From positions 100,001 to 139,596 of the forward strand of contig JAVKOQ010000143.1 in the NCBI GenBank assembly GCA_031835245.1: DNA of 39,596 nucleotides. Reading direction: 5' to 3'. Numbering within the stretch: position 1 is the first letter of the stretch; each line of letters opens with the position of its first letter. Both the position numbers and the translations under genes were made by a program. Source of the DNA: Balamuthia mandrillaris (taxonomy: Eukaryota > Discosea > Longamoebia > Balamuthiidae). The notes under the pieces are model-generated. The model saw only the letters and a list, made by a program, of their open reading frames with translations. It was not told where the DNA came from and searched no databases. Below are positions 9,661 to 20,254 of the stretch, piece after piece.

Positions 9661-10718
9661 CTAAGACGAAGAAAAAGAAGATATGGGAGAGGAAGAACCG
9701 GTAGTGGTAGTAGGGGGAGGGGTAAGCCGAGAAAGCAAGTTAGATCTATAGTACTCCACCATCAAAACAACTGCCCAAATGCCTCCCAACAGCATGAACA
9801 AGTCATCCAAGTATCCAACAACGCCCATAAAGTCCGGAATGAGGTCGAACGGAACGACCAAGTAGATAACCATGAGCACAAAGGCGATGGCCACCATGGC
9901 CTTGTAGAGCAGGTGTTGCCCGCTGCCTACCTCAATAGAGGAGGCTGGCGTTTGGAAGATGCGGAGCAGTAGCACCCAGTCCTCGTTGAGCTGTTGGGGG
10001 AGGGAGCGGTCGTACTCTCTGAAGCGCTGATTGTATTCTTCTATTTGGGCATCGTAGTCGTGAGTGGATTGTCCTCTTGTCTGTTTAGGTTTATTTCGTC
10101 GAGACAAAGCAAAACGAGAAAGGAAGAAAAAAGAAATGAGATACAGGAAAGAACAAAGAACAAAGAACAAAGAACAAAGAACAAAGAAGCAGTAAGCAAG
10201 GTGCAAGAAGAAAAAAGAAGATAGAATAAAGACGTGAACAAAAGTAACGATAGAACAAACAGAGAAACTCTCACCATTTCGACCCCACTGCTGGAACCAG
10301 GAGCACCAGGGGAGCGTTGAAAGTTCAAAACCTCGCTTCGTGTAGTGAGGCTCGGGATCAGCATGCTCACGTTGCTTCTGCACATGGGGCATCGTACCTG
10401 GTTGCGTTTGCCACCTCTGTTCCACAACTCCAACAAACATGGAGCTTTTGTTGTTGTTGTTCAACGACCCAAAACAAAGGTTGAGAATAACAGAAGACGT
10501 CCAAGATGAGAGAGCTTTCCAACAACAACAAAGAAAAGAAAACGTACAGCAAAAAGTGTGACCGCTTCATCGAAAAGGTTTTTAAACGTGGCAATAAAAA
10601 ATTAAATTAAAAAGTATCACAGAAAAGGGAGCGTGACATAAACTTACCAAGATGTGGTAACAGCGGCAACATAGGGGTCAAGACAGATCGGACACTCATA
10701 CTGGCGACCGTCACCCAT
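9661..10718 (-). CDS. RNF170: RNF170-like membrane RING E3 ubiquitin ligase
   Basis: Four exons: 10718-10648, 10564-10548 (17 bases), 10444-10275 and 10080-9661, encoding 225 residues (human RNF170 has 258). The RING spans residues 9-51 with ligands C9, C12, C24, H26, C29, C32, C48 and C51 (ECPICLDPYV, SCGHTFCSPC, RCPMCR) and becomes visible only when the microexon is spliced in. The C-terminal DUF1232 region has LVVPFDLIPDFMGVVGYLDD flanked by two membrane helices (about 146-163 and 176-196), the arrangement known from RNF170. In animals RNF170 sits in the ER membrane and ubiquitinates activated IP3 receptors; the substrate here is unknown. The first of the two TM segments seen in the human N-terminal region is absent. 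Confidence 0.9.
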
Positions 10719-10802
10719 TTTTTCTTTCTTTTTTTGTTTGGTGGTTCGGAAATCTGGCGCTTTGTGCCACAAAAGCCACAAAATGACATCAGCATAACAT
10801 GC

Positions 10803-10838
10803 CTTTCACGTCGACGACGTACCTTACAATGTCGACGT
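10803..10838. promoter_or_regulatory. GTCGAC palindromes upstream of RNF170-like gene
   Basis: ACGTCGACGACGT (around 10808-10820, itself an odd palindrome) and ATGTCGACGT (10829-10838) lie about 90-120 bases before the start codon at 10718. They match the GTCGAC core found before NDH-2 and other genes. Confidence 0.4.
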
Positions 10839-10911
10839 AAATTGATAAGTTATTGTCACGACGACATGAAATTGACTGAATTTTTTTGGTTGCTGAAAAT
10901 GATCCTTTTTG

Positions 10912-12249
10912 TTACGAGGAGGAAGGAGGAAGACAGACCGCTTTGTGAACGGGCCAATCTTCCTTCTGGCATTGCTGACTGCAGTAACGAACCAGCTTGC
11001 ACCGCCCACAACGCATAAACTTGCTGTTGTACATCTTCTCTTTCATCTCGTCTCTCACAGCCTCTTTCTTTGCTTCCACCTCCTCCCAAACTTTCTCCTT
11101 CATCTTCTCTTCATCGCCTTCTTCTTTGTTAGCTTCTTCTTGTTTTTCTGCCGCTTCTTTCTTCCCCGTTTCCCATTCTTCCTTCCACAACTCTCTCAAC
11201 CGACGTTCCACCATGGCTTCCAGCTCTCTCCTCTTTGGGCCTCGATGGTCCCTCCATTCTGCTGGCACACTGCCATCATCCAGCAACAAAGGGCCTTGAC
11301 TTTTATGGCATGCCTCTCGTTGGCAGAGCCTCTCCGGAGCTTCCATCTCGGGGTTGTGCTCGAAGAGAGGCCAGTAGACAAATGAGTACTTGCGATCGAG
11401 GCGTTGCGTTTGTGGGTTGTCTATTTGGCTCAACCTCATGATACGATGATGAAAAGCGTCCGTCAATTGCTCAAAGTCTCGAAGACAGACCACCATATGT
11501 CGTTCTTGTTCGTCTTCTTCTCCTCCCTTTTGTCCTGAAGATGGAGAGGGAATAGAGGAATGAAGAAGCAAGAAGGCAGGTTCGGCGCGAATGGCTTGCA
11601 AGCCAGAACGAATGCTATAGAGCAGCATGGCGACCTCTCTCAGCCGTTCGTTGGTGAGCCCCTCTGCCTCTACCCAAAGCGCCTTCAACCGCTCCTGCTC
11701 CTCTCGCACCAGCCTCTCCTTGTCCTTGAGCTCCACGGCAGGGTCCCTCTCTATGTCCGTCTGCCTGCGGTTGGTCTCCACCAAGGCCTTCAGACAACGA
11801 AAGGGGAGGTCGAAGCTGACCACACAACCCACTTGAGAGCTAGTGCTACTGCTGCTCCCCGGTTGTTGTTGTTGTTGTTCGTAGCAGTTGAGAAGAACGG
11901 TGAAGGGAAAAGCCACCCTGGCAAAGACGGAGACGGCAGCGGCAAAGAGCTCCTCTTTGGTGGCATAGGGAGCGGTCCTGCAGGAGAGGAACTTGAGCGG
12001 AAGCCACCGAAAGGGGAGGAATCGATCCGTGTCTCTTCGCCGGATGAACCATCGCTCAGGGATGCCCTCCACGCCGTCATCGGAGGAAGGGGGCAGCAAG
12101 AAGAAATGGCGGGATTGGGTTCGGTTGAGGCGACACCAGTCGGCGATGCGACGACGCTCTGCCATGCTCATCTTGCGGAAGATTTCTTCCACTTGCTTGG
12201 CTTCCAAGCTGCATTGCTCGAATGTCTGCGAGGTCGGCCGTAGGTTCAT
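10912..12249 (-). CDS. MYND-type zinc-finger protein with split finger
   Basis: A single exon of 445 residues from ATG 12247-12249. The C-terminus has the second half of a MYND finger, MRCGRCKLVRYCSQQCQKED followed by WPVHKAVC. A first cysteine pair (LCQREACHK) occurs about 100 residues upstream, separated by a charged Glu/Lys/Arg-rich coiled-coil-like insert, so the finger is interrupted. MYND fingers bind proline-rich peptides, often in chromatin regulators or in SMYD methyltransferases; no SET domain is visible. The N-terminal 300 residues contain a Ser/Gln-rich loop and no motif I recognise. The frame extends upstream into a GAGAAGA repeat, but ATG 12249 is the first without that low-complexity sequence. 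TGTCGACC lies 45 bases upstream. Confidence 0.75.
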   Translation of the reverse strand: MNLRPTSQTFEQCSLEAKQVEEIFRKMSMAERRRIADWCRLNRTQSRHFFLLPPSSDDGVEGIPERWFIRRRDTDRFLPFRWLPLKFLSCRTAPYATKEELFAAAVSVFARVAFPFTVLLNCYEQQQQQPGSSSSTSSQVGCVVSFDLPFRCLKALVETNRRQTDIERDPAVELKDKERLVREEQERLKALWVEAEGLTNERLREVAMLLYSIRSGLQAIRAEPAFLLLHSSIPSPSSGQKGGEEDEQERHMVVCLRDFEQLTDAFHHRIMRLSQIDNPQTQRLDRKYSFVYWPLFEHNPEMEAPERLCQREACHKSQGPLLLDDGSVPAEWRDHRGPKRRELEAMVERRLRELWKEEWETGKKEAAEKQEEANKEEGDEEKMKEKVWEEVEAKKEAVRDEMKEKMYNSKFMRCGRCKLVRYCSQQCQKEDWPVHKAVCLPPSSS

Positions 12250-12316
12250 CTGCGTTTCTCTTTTTTCTGTTGTTTTGGTCGTGGCGTCTCTCGTGTCGAC
12301 CCACGCGACGTAGCTG

Positions 12317-12481
12317 CTCTCTTCTCTCTTCTCTCTTCTCTCTTCTCTCTTCTCTCTTCTCTCTTCTCTCTTCTCTCTTCTCTCTTCTCTCTTCTCTCTT
12401 CTCTCTTCTCTTCCGCTCTCTTCTCTCCTCTCTCCTCTCTCTTCTCTCTTCTCTCCTCTCTCCTCTCTCTTCTCTCTTCTC
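12317..12481. repeat. TCTCTTC heptamer minisatellite
   Basis: About 165 bases built mostly of the 7-base unit TCTCTTC with a few TCC variants, directly upstream of the MYND gene. Because 7 is not a multiple of 3 it opens Arg/Glu-rich and Ser/Leu-rich frames on both strands, which I do not regard as coding. Confidence 0.9.
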
Positions 12482-12698
12482 GCTATCTCGAAAACGCCAT
12501 CGGTCCACACATAGGACAGGCTTCACGAAGGACTTTGGTTGGTTCCACGCTTCGTCTTGAAGAACGAGAACGAGAAGATGCAGAGAGAAGGCGGAGGGTT
12601 AAAGGAGTTGAAGGAGGAGAGCATTAAAAAAACAAAAATATTGCATAGATATAGAAAAACCACACCAAAAATGTTCACAGTTGTTCTTGGTTTGTTTG

Positions 12699-14293
12699 TT
12701 ACCAGTCAAGCGCATTGTTCGAAGCACATCCAACCTTGTCGCTGTTCTCGGAATAGAACTTGGCATACCACCGCCGGAACTGAGCAATCTTTCCGTCCTC
12801 CTTGATCAGGAAGGGCTTCTTCAAAAACGTTTTGTTGTTCCAGATGGGCACGTCCCGCTCAAATTGGATGACGGTTCCTCTGAGGATGAACTTGGCTACG
12901 AAGCGAGGCATGTTTGGTGATGCGTAGACTGTTCGTTTTAAGAGTTAGAGTGGATTGTTGAAATACGAAGAAAATGAAAGGAAGCTTATAAACAAACGAA
13001 TGAACAAACGAATAAAAGAAATAAAGGAGAGATGAGAAAGCAAGAAAACGTACTGGCATGAGTAACACGTTGCAACGTAGGAGCCAAGGGGGTGACCGAC
13101 TGACAAATAACAGCAGTGCCAACAGGCGTAGCAAAGTGGAGCTGCACCAATCCCGGTCCAATCTGTTTGATCTTCACGTCCAGCGTCAATCCTGGGAACT
13201 TGTGGCCAAAGACCAACAGATCTTCCTTGACATTGAGGAACGCGATGTGCTGTTCCTCTCCCTGACCTACGCTCCAGTCGGCCTCCCAACCGTGGTTCAA
13301 CACTGACTCCTCCAATCCGAGAAACTCTCCGATGAAGGGCTTGTGGAGGACGTTGAGGTGAGCGGTGTCGGGGCCGTTCTCGGGAATTTCTTGGATGTGG
13401 GCCCGCACCTCGTGAATGCTGTAGCCATGGAAGCGGTAGTAACCCTTGGTAATGCCTTCGATCTCAGGTGGATACCTTTTTTTGGGTGAGTGAAAGAGAG
13501 CGAGGAAGAGAGTTGAATGAGAGAATTAGAAATGAGACAGAGAGAAAATCCAAAGATAAAAAGAGGCATCAAATAGGGGAAAAAGGTACCATTCAGGTTC
13601 AACGCCCTCGGCGTGATGCCAGATCATAACCACGCCATTGTGCTCGAGGGTAGTCCAGGTCTTGACCTTGGCGGACTCTGGCACCTTCTCTGCATAGGGG
13701 ATGGACACGCACTTGCCCTCTGAGTTGAAGGACCAGCCGTGGAAGGGGCACTCCAGGCAGTTGTCGCGAACCACACCATTGACACCCAAGTTGGCGCCAA
13801 GATGAGGACAAAAGGCGTCCAAGACGGCGGCCTTGCCGTCCTTGCCCCTGTAGACCACCAGTTGTTGGCCCAGGTATTCAAAGTCACGCACCTGGCCGGG
13901 CTTAAGGTCTCGGGAGAAGCAGACAAAGAACCAGCCGTTGGGGTAAGGTGGCGGCATGGAACCCCTCACCTTCCTGCGCTGCCACTTCTCGGTCTTGATG
14001 AGAGAGGCCTCACCCTCGGCAAAGCTCTTGAAGTAGTAGCGGATGACGAAGAAGGTGTCGTAGAACTGGAGGAAGAGGTAGAGAGCGACCCCGATCAGGA
14101 CCGTCCATTTCCAAAAGTGAAGATCAGACAGGAGGGCAGTGGCGGTGGCGACAGAAAAGGAAGAAGAAGAGAGGCGATTCCAGAGCTTTGTGGGATGGAG
14201 CTGCGAGGAGAGGCTTTCTTCGTTGTTGAAGAAAACGGAAGCACCCACGGCAAGCACTGCCACAATGGGAACCACTACTTTGTTGTTGATCAT
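12699..14293 (-). CDS. nvd: Rieske cholesterol 7-desaturase (Neverland/DAF-36 type)
   Basis: Three exons, 14293-13590, 13475-13054 and 12928-12699, encode 451 residues. Two membrane helices near the N-terminus (about 6-22 and 60-82) precede a Rieske [2Fe-2S] domain with CPHLGANLG (about 162) and CPFHGWSF (about 181). The mononuclear iron site follows with ENGPDTAHLNVLH near 266-279, exactly the Neverland arrangement. In animals and ciliates these enzymes introduce the C7-C8 double bond of sterols at the ER. PaO/CAO chlorophyll enzymes share the Rieske fold, but the ENxxDxAHLNxLH motif and the N-terminal anchors favour the sterol enzyme. A GA/CT microsatellite lies just upstream of the start codon. 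The last exon starts in register at IYASPNMPRFVAKF. Confidence 0.9.
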
Positions 14294-14335
14294 CTTTTGT
14301 TGTTCCCTTTTGCTACTGAATCTGATTCGTTTCGG

Positions 14336-14338
<3 letters not shown>

Positions 14339-14375
<37 letters not shown>
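14339..14375. repeat. (GA)n microsatellite in 5' leader of the Rieske gene
   Basis: A pure GA run on the plus strand, CT on the sense strand of the Rieske gene, 46 bases upstream of its start codon. Confidence 0.95.
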
Positions 14376-14378
<3 letters not shown>

Positions 14379-15029
14379 AAAGATGAGGACACGTTTGACA
14401 GCAAAAGCAACCAACAAACCACTGAGTAAAGCAAGCTCACCTGGTTGCGTGTGCGGTGTGTGCAACAATCGTATCTTGGCGAGAGGACGGCTCTTCCGCT
14501 ACGAAAAAGTTCCCCCTTTACTCGCCGTTACTGTTTTTGTAATTCCCCAAGTGTATGATAGAAAGAAAGAAAAAAAGGGTAAGTGTTCAAACAACACACC
14601 GCTTGTTGTTTGGTTTGTGTTGGACAAACCACAACAACAACACACGAACAAAAAAAAAAAAAGGTAGCAAGGAGTGCCTTTTCCCTTTGCCGGTACTTGT
14701 CGCCCTTGTCTTCTTCGTCACCAAACGAACAACAAAACGAAAAAAAAAAACGAACAAAAACGCCGCGAGGTAATTTGCTTTGGTCGGCGACCCCAAACGG
14801 AGAAACAAATGATTAACCACTAACACCAATTGGCATGATTGCACGGCGTTCATGCCTTTGGAAAGAAAGAAAAAGGGGAAATCTCTCTTCTGTTACCCTT
14901 CGTTCATGCCCCCGCTGGGAGGCAATTTCGGGAGTTTTATCTTATTTGCAGACATTTTATCGTGCTACCATTGGACGAAACGCAATAATTATGCCGAATT
15001 ATCGCGGAAAAAGGAAACTTCCGGAAGCC
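14376..15029. other. Gene-free interval
   Basis: Between the Rieske gene start and the RNA ligase stop. It contains several A-rich runs (14570-14760) and nothing with convincing coding character on either strand; the short open frames are lysine/asparagine-rich. It holds the promoter of the Rieske gene and the 3' region of the ligase gene. Confidence 0.6.
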
Positions 15030-15857
15030 TTAATTATCTTTGCACCGATTGTTTTGCATGCGCGACGCGAAGTCCTGCCGGCCGCTTTGGAAGGTCTTGC
15101 GGCGCAGCTTCATTCGGTCCACAACGTGCTGAGCATCCTCGAAGCGAATGTAGAGGCCCTCCATGACCTCCCCGCCATGCTGGCTCTTCCGGCGTTGCAC
15201 CTCCGCAAGCAAGCCCTCCAACCGTTGCCGCCTTTGTGCTGGGGTCATGCTGGGGGTTGCAGCAGCATCCAGTTCCAACAGGGTGGGCACCATCTCGTAC
15301 CTGCCGCCTACCATCTGGCGAACCTTCTTGTAGCAGAGGAACCGCTCCGTACGCTTGTCCAAAATGTCAAAGCAGAGGAAGAACGAGGGAAGGCTGTCGT
15401 ATCCCACGGCATGCTTGCACCAAAGCCACTCGCCAAAGAGACAGTAGTCCGTGCCCAGCACAGCGAACAGACCCTCCATGTTTTCATTCACCCAGTTCCG
15501 AAAGACATCATACTGTCTCTTCTCTCCTGTGTGTTTATGTTGTTTGTTTCAGTTTATTTTTTTGTTGTTATTGTTGTTGTGGACGAGGAAAAAAGTAGTA
15601 GGACCTGTGCCAATGATGCCGGACCTCTTCTGGGCAACAGGAACCCATTCCTCCTCAAAGTGGACGCTCACGTTGGTGCCGTCCATCTTTTCCTGCACAA
15701 CCACCGTAACGTCCTTGTTTTCGACCATGGAGAAGAGGGCGCTCTCTCCCACCACCTCGTCATCGTCCACCACCTCGCTGCCAGCCACATGAGGCGTTCG
15801 TGGGAACTTGAAGAACCGGGGACCCTCTTTGTCCCTGCCGGCTCTGTTCCTTGTGGC

Positions 15858-15863
<6 letters not shown>
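15030..15863 (-). CDS. Rnl2-like RNA ligase family protein
   Basis: Two exons, 15863-15605 and 15526-15030 (intron 78 bases), encode 251 residues. The nucleotidyltransferase motifs appear in order: motif I EKMDGTNVSVHF with nucleophilic Lys59, QKRSGIIG (Ia), LFGEWLW..KHAVGYDSLP (III), FLCFDILDK (IIIa), MEGLYIRFED (IV) and MKLRRKTF (V). This is the RNA_ligase fold of T4 Rnl2 and bacterial relatives, which seals nicked RNA through a lysyl-AMP intermediate. The first 20 residues are basic and could be a mitochondrial presequence, though this is weak. No C-terminal Rnl2 domain is present. The acceptor at 15527 was chosen because it is the phase-matched site and restores GTGEKRQYDVFRNWV. The physiological RNA substrate is unknown. 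Confidence 0.87.
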
Positions 15864-15905
<42 letters not shown>

Positions 15906-15938
15906 CTCTCTCGCGTCTCTCTCTCTTCTCTCTCTCTT
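15864..15938. repeat. (CT)n microsatellite before the RNA ligase gene
   Basis: A CT/TTTC run touching the RNA ligase start codon region; on the sense strand it is GA-rich, the opposite of the intronic microsatellites here. Confidence 0.92.
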
Positions 15939-16090
15939 TTCTCTCCAGAAATGTAGCTATTGCGAGCCAACCTATTAATCTAATATATAACATATCTCAT
16001 ATTTTGGAATAGTCGCGACATAATAGGTAATATAAGTCCATTCTGGAAAAAAAACAAAAAAAAAAAACAAAACAAAAAGCAAAGGCTGAT

Positions 16091-18486
16091 TTAAAAGAGG
16101 GCGTTGGTGGAGAATGCGATGCTGCTTGCTCCGCTGCCATCACCATCATCGGCACCGTCCTCCCCTCCGCCACACTCTGGCGCGTCTGCGGCAAAGACCT
16201 TCAACAGGGCCATCATGCCGTGGTCCTCGTGCTCCAGCACATGGCAGTGGGCGATGTGCTCGCCGGGGTAGTCCACCGGTCTCGACCTTATCACGATGCC
16301 GTCGGGATAGAGAGCGCTGGCCACGTCCCGCCACTCTCCCACTCGGTGATACTCTCCAGTTTCGTCATCGCCGTTGTCGACTATTTGAAAGTGGTTGATG
16401 TGTTGGTGCCAAGGATGAGCCGGAGGCTTTGGGATGGCTTGGCGTTGGCCGTGACGACGAGCCGCCGAGTGACTGCCAGGAACGCCCAGATGGAACTCGT
16501 AGACTTTGTTTAGGCACATTTCTACCAGATACTCGTTTTCGCCTTTTGTTGTTTTGCAGGAGAGTTAACGGATGCAAAGAGTTCTTTAGGGAGTAGAACG
16601 ATGACAACGCAAGGGATATGTTACCATAACCAGGAAATGCGACCTCGTTGATGGCATAAACACCTTCGGTCGTGACACCCATTATGATTTCGTATCCCTC
16701 GTCGAGATACCCGCCGACCACTTCCGACGTCTCCAATGAACGCAAGTCATCCAAGTAGGATGGAAGAGGGGCTTGGCTTGTTGGTAGCTCTACTGGTTCA
16801 CTAATGAGAGAACAATGTAAGAAAGAGTTTGTTTGTTTTTTAGAAAGCAACTCAACCAGACTAAAAAACAAAGCAACTGAAGAACAACACTTCAATAGAA
16901 AACACAAACGTACCTATCCGTTTGTTCAACGTTCAGTCTCATCAAAATGTTCTGCCTAAAGGAATCATCGGTACCCAACAAGGCATCAGCCACATCATCC
17001 GGTCTCAAGGCAAGGGTCCTCATGCCAGCCGTCGTGCACCGAACGGCTATGTCCGCTCTCGTTCCTTGCAGCAAGACAATGGTGTTGAGATCGAGGTAAG
17101 GCGTCTCATGGAACACTCCGTCTCTGGCGACTAGCCTAATGGTACAATCCTGGCCACCCGCCGGCCCGGTAAAGCCAACCATAATAGGAACAAAGCCAGA
17201 AGCATGAACGATTCTCAGGAGCCTCGTTACATTGACCTCCAAGTCGAGAGTGGGTTGGTAGAGGCCGTTGACGGTATAGAAGCTTTCCAAGTCGCTAGCA
17301 CTGTTGTCGAACTCCAGAGGGATAGTGTTGGTGTTGTTATAGCCTTCGGCCACGTCAATGTAGTTCTTGACCGTGCCAGGAAGAGAAGGGACATCCCCAA
17401 AGAAGAAGTAGTTGAGGAGGAGAAGCGCAGTGTCATCGCTGTTGTAGAGAATGGCGAGATCTTCAGGTAGGTCGTAGCTTTCGTGAGGAGTGATGAGGAG
17501 CGCGCCAAACAATCCACCTGCATTTTGTTTCGTTCCATGAGAAGAGAGACAAAAATTCTGGAGAAGGAAAGGAAGTAAGCTTACCATGAACTTGTAAGTT
17601 GGTGGAGCCGTGGTAATGAGCATGGTACCTAGGAAAAAGAGAGGTTTAGGATTCTCTACTATGAAAGGAATGAAGAGAAGGGCGAAGAGAACCAGAGAGA
17701 GATGAGGGTGAAGAGGAGACACAGAGAAGAGAGAATGAAAACGGGAGACAAGAAGAAAGAGGATGCGAACGAGAGAACAAAGCGAGAAAGAGTGAGAGAT
17801 CAAAAGAACACGATGCTACCAGTGAGTGCCCATCAAGTGGTCGTCGTTAATATTGTACGTGTAAGTCAGACTCTGGCCAGGAAGGATGTAAGTGTCAATA
17901 TTGTCCTCGTCGGGAGAGACGTGCAAGCCATGAGTATGAAGGTTTGTTGTGTCAGGACAATGGTACTCGTTCTGTTCAGTTTTCAGAACAAACGTCAACA
18001 ATAAACAAGAAGAAGAAGAAGAAGAAGAAGAAGAAGCTGAAAAAGAGCTTACATGGTGGCCGTGACAGTCGCTCACAGAGGTGTTTGTGTCAAGCATGTT
18101 AACAACGGTAATGGAGCAAGTGCTTCCCGCTTGAAACAAGATGGTCGGGCCTGGAACGCGAGGTTCACCATCGTAATAGTAAACTCGTGTGTTAAATTCA
18201 ACTATTTTGTTGGGGTTGAAGGACGGATTAGAATAATGAAAAAGCCAGGGAGAGAGAGCGAGAGAGAGAGAGAGACAGAGAGAGACAGAGAGGGAGGGAA
18301 AAAGAGAAGAAAAAAAAGGAACAAACTTTTATCGTCTATGTTTAATCTGTACTCTCTGAGTTCAAGAACGACTTCAGAGTTTGTGCAGTCCACTGTAATA
18401 GGTTCAGGTATGTCAGCAGCAATCAAAGAGAGCAAGCAAAAGCATAGTAGTGCAAAGAGAGCAAAAGACGAAGGAGAACAAGACAT
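16091..18486 (-). CDS. Secreted multicopper oxidase
   Basis: Seven exons: 18486-18327, 18201-18053, 17971-17820, 17628-17585, 17517-16914, 16800-16625, 16542-16091; 1737 bases, 578 residues. Residues 1-24 (MSCSPSSFALFALLCFCLLS) form a signal peptide. All four copper-binding motifs are present: LHTHGLH (about 114-120), HWYHAHYHG (about 153-161), HPWHQHINHF in exon 7, and HCHVLEHEDHGMM (about 527-539), the last giving the type 1 Cys and an axial Met. It would oxidise phenols, bilirubin-like compounds or metal ions with reduction of O2 to water; substrate unknown. Four cupredoxin-like blocks and several N-x-S/T sites fit a secreted or lysosomal glycoprotein. The tail is acidic and Gly-rich. Spliced 5' leader exons upstream are possible. 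Confidence 0.93.
18250..18297. repeat. (GA)n microsatellite in multicopper oxidase intron 1
   Basis: GA run on the plus strand, CT in the sense of the gene, inside intron 18326-18202. Confidence 0.92.
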
Positions 18487-19158
18487 CTTCTACAAGTTCC
18501 CTTTGCGTTTGGAGGTGTGTGTCTCGGTGTTGTTTGACAAGAAAAATAACAGAGAAAGTTAAAAAAACAAGCAATAAATAGTTAACAAAAAAAAAAAAAC
18601 GATGGACACTTTTCTTACCGCTGATATTGCAGCAACCTGAAACAAGGAGCGCAGATCGCCGCAGTAACCTAGCACCGAGAAATGTCCACTTCGTCCTGCC
18701 TTCGAGCCAGGGTTGACCTCGGGAGACTGTAAATAAATAATTAGATCTTATAAATAATTCAGGGATTGGTGGATCTGCTATCAATATTAGCTTACTTAAC
18801 GGTGAGGTAACAATGGGATCAAGATGTTCCGAAGCTGGCGACCAATTCCGTCCGTCCGTTCCTGCGGTTTGTATTTTGTTTTGATAGTGTAAAGCTGGGA
18901 AACAAGAGAAAAGAAAGAAACTGAGAGAAAGGACAACGAAACACGCACAAAGGAAACAAAGATACACACGCCAATAAAAGCTGAGTGAGAGAGAGAGAGA
19001 GAGAGAGAGAAGGAAAGGAGTCCAAGCTTGCAAAAACAAATAAAACAAAGAAACCAAAAGGAACCAGTCTAAGATCTATTCCATAAAAACTACGGTACAG
19101 CGTACAATTGTGCAAAGAAAGAAAGGATAGAGTAAAACCTTGTTTTTGTTTTAGTACT
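18487..19158 (-). other. Interval with possible leader exons of the multicopper oxidase
   Basis: On the minus strand two stretches look exon-like: about 18870-18790 and about 18727-18621. The second is bounded by an acceptor (TTTACAG) and a donor (GTAAGAAAAG), and both are richer in GC than their surroundings. Joined in frame they give an uninterrupted but unrecognised peptide; another frame of the second reads EVNPGSKAGRSGHFSVLGYC. They may be 5' untranslated exons of the oxidase, whose own start has a clear signal peptide, or a small separate gene. A GA microsatellite lies at 18985-19011. Confidence 0.25.
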
Positions 19159-20254
19159 TTACTTTCCTTCCCACAGGGCGGCTCTGGCCTTTAATCGGTT
19201 CCTGGCCTCCTGCTGCGCCTTCTTCTCCGCCTCCTCCTTGGCCTTCCTCTCTGCCTCGAGCCGCTTCTGCTCCTCCACATAAGGATCCACTTTGGGCGCC
19301 TCGGCAACGGCCTTCTCAGCCTCCTTCTTGGCCTTCAAGGCCTGCATCTCCTTAAACTTTTGGGCAAACTCCTTACCTTGCAGCTCCTCCATCTTGTTCT
19401 TGGCTTGCACGGAGGCCACAGTTCTCTTTCCCTCAGCGGCGTCCTTGAGGCGGGCGATCTCCTCCTGACGAATGCGCTCTTCCTCCTTGGAAGCGAGGTA
19501 GGCCTCGATGGCGCGGTCCAGAGCCGCGAGGAGTTCTGCGGAGACGGTGCCCGCTGGAGGAGGAGTAAACAGCTGAGCCAAGTTCTTATGGTACTTCCAC
19601 AACAGGTACTATAATATGTTTACCAGAAACAAAGATCATTGTCAAAAAGAGTAGTATATAGAAAAAACAAACGAGGAAAGAAGAGACAGAGAACAATAAC
19701 GAAGAGAGAAGCACAGAACAGAGAATGAGAGAAGCAAAAAATAAAGAAAAAACAAACAAACGAGATACACAAACAAACCTCAATGAAGGCAACGTTGTGA
19801 TGAGCCCCAAGTTTGATTTCGGCCTTTAGGTTTTCGCGGAGCGCCTTCACAGTGAGAGTTTCGCCTCTCTTCTCAAGAAACAGGTGGCACTCGAACTCGG
19901 GCAACTCTCCAAACGTGCTGCGTTGAACGTTGGAAGGAGCATAGTTCTTTTACAAAAAAAAACGATTCGTAAGTCTCTTCGTTTCGCCACATGAGGATTA
20001 ACCCTCCAAAAAAAAAAAAAAAAAGAGTTAACGCAGAGAAAAAAAAAAATCGAGTAGGACGAAGCAAAAAAGGCATTCAATCAACGAAAAAAACGTAGAG
20101 CGCCCGTCCAACAAACCTTGAACTGTTCCGCGATGTCCAGCACCTCTTCGAAGCGACCCTGAAAATCCAAGACGAAGGAGCGCAAAAAGTATTTGCTCTG
20201 CTCATCGACGGACTTGGTGGCGATTTCAGCCCAGCGCTGCGTGTAGTCTTCCAT
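19159..20254 (-). CDS. abpB: p34 calcium-regulated actin-bundling protein homologue
   Basis: Three exons, 20254-20117, 19946-19779 and 19608-19159, all split in phase 0, encode 251 residues. The N-terminal helical region (WAEIATKSVDEQSKYFLRSF), the middle block ending HHNVAFIEYLLWKYHKN and the Ala/Glu/Lys-rich C-terminal coiled coil follow the layout of the Dictyostelium 34 kDa actin-bundling protein, including the FxEYLL element next to its EF-hand region. A canonical EF-hand loop is not obvious here (VKALRENLKAEIKLGAHHN), so calcium control may be lost. The protein would cross-link actin filaments in the cortex and filopodia. The coiled coil (EEERIRQEEIARLKDAAEGK) is longer and more regular than in the Dictyostelium protein. 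Confidence 0.72.

Noticed and set aside
12250-12510. Arg/Glu-rich N-terminal extension of the MYND protein
   Set aside because: It translates a heptamer repeat, has similar frames in all phases, and a good ATG follows it.
14835-15956. 373-residue plus-strand open frame
   Set aside because: Antisense to the RNA ligase exons, which carry all nucleotidyltransferase motifs in order.
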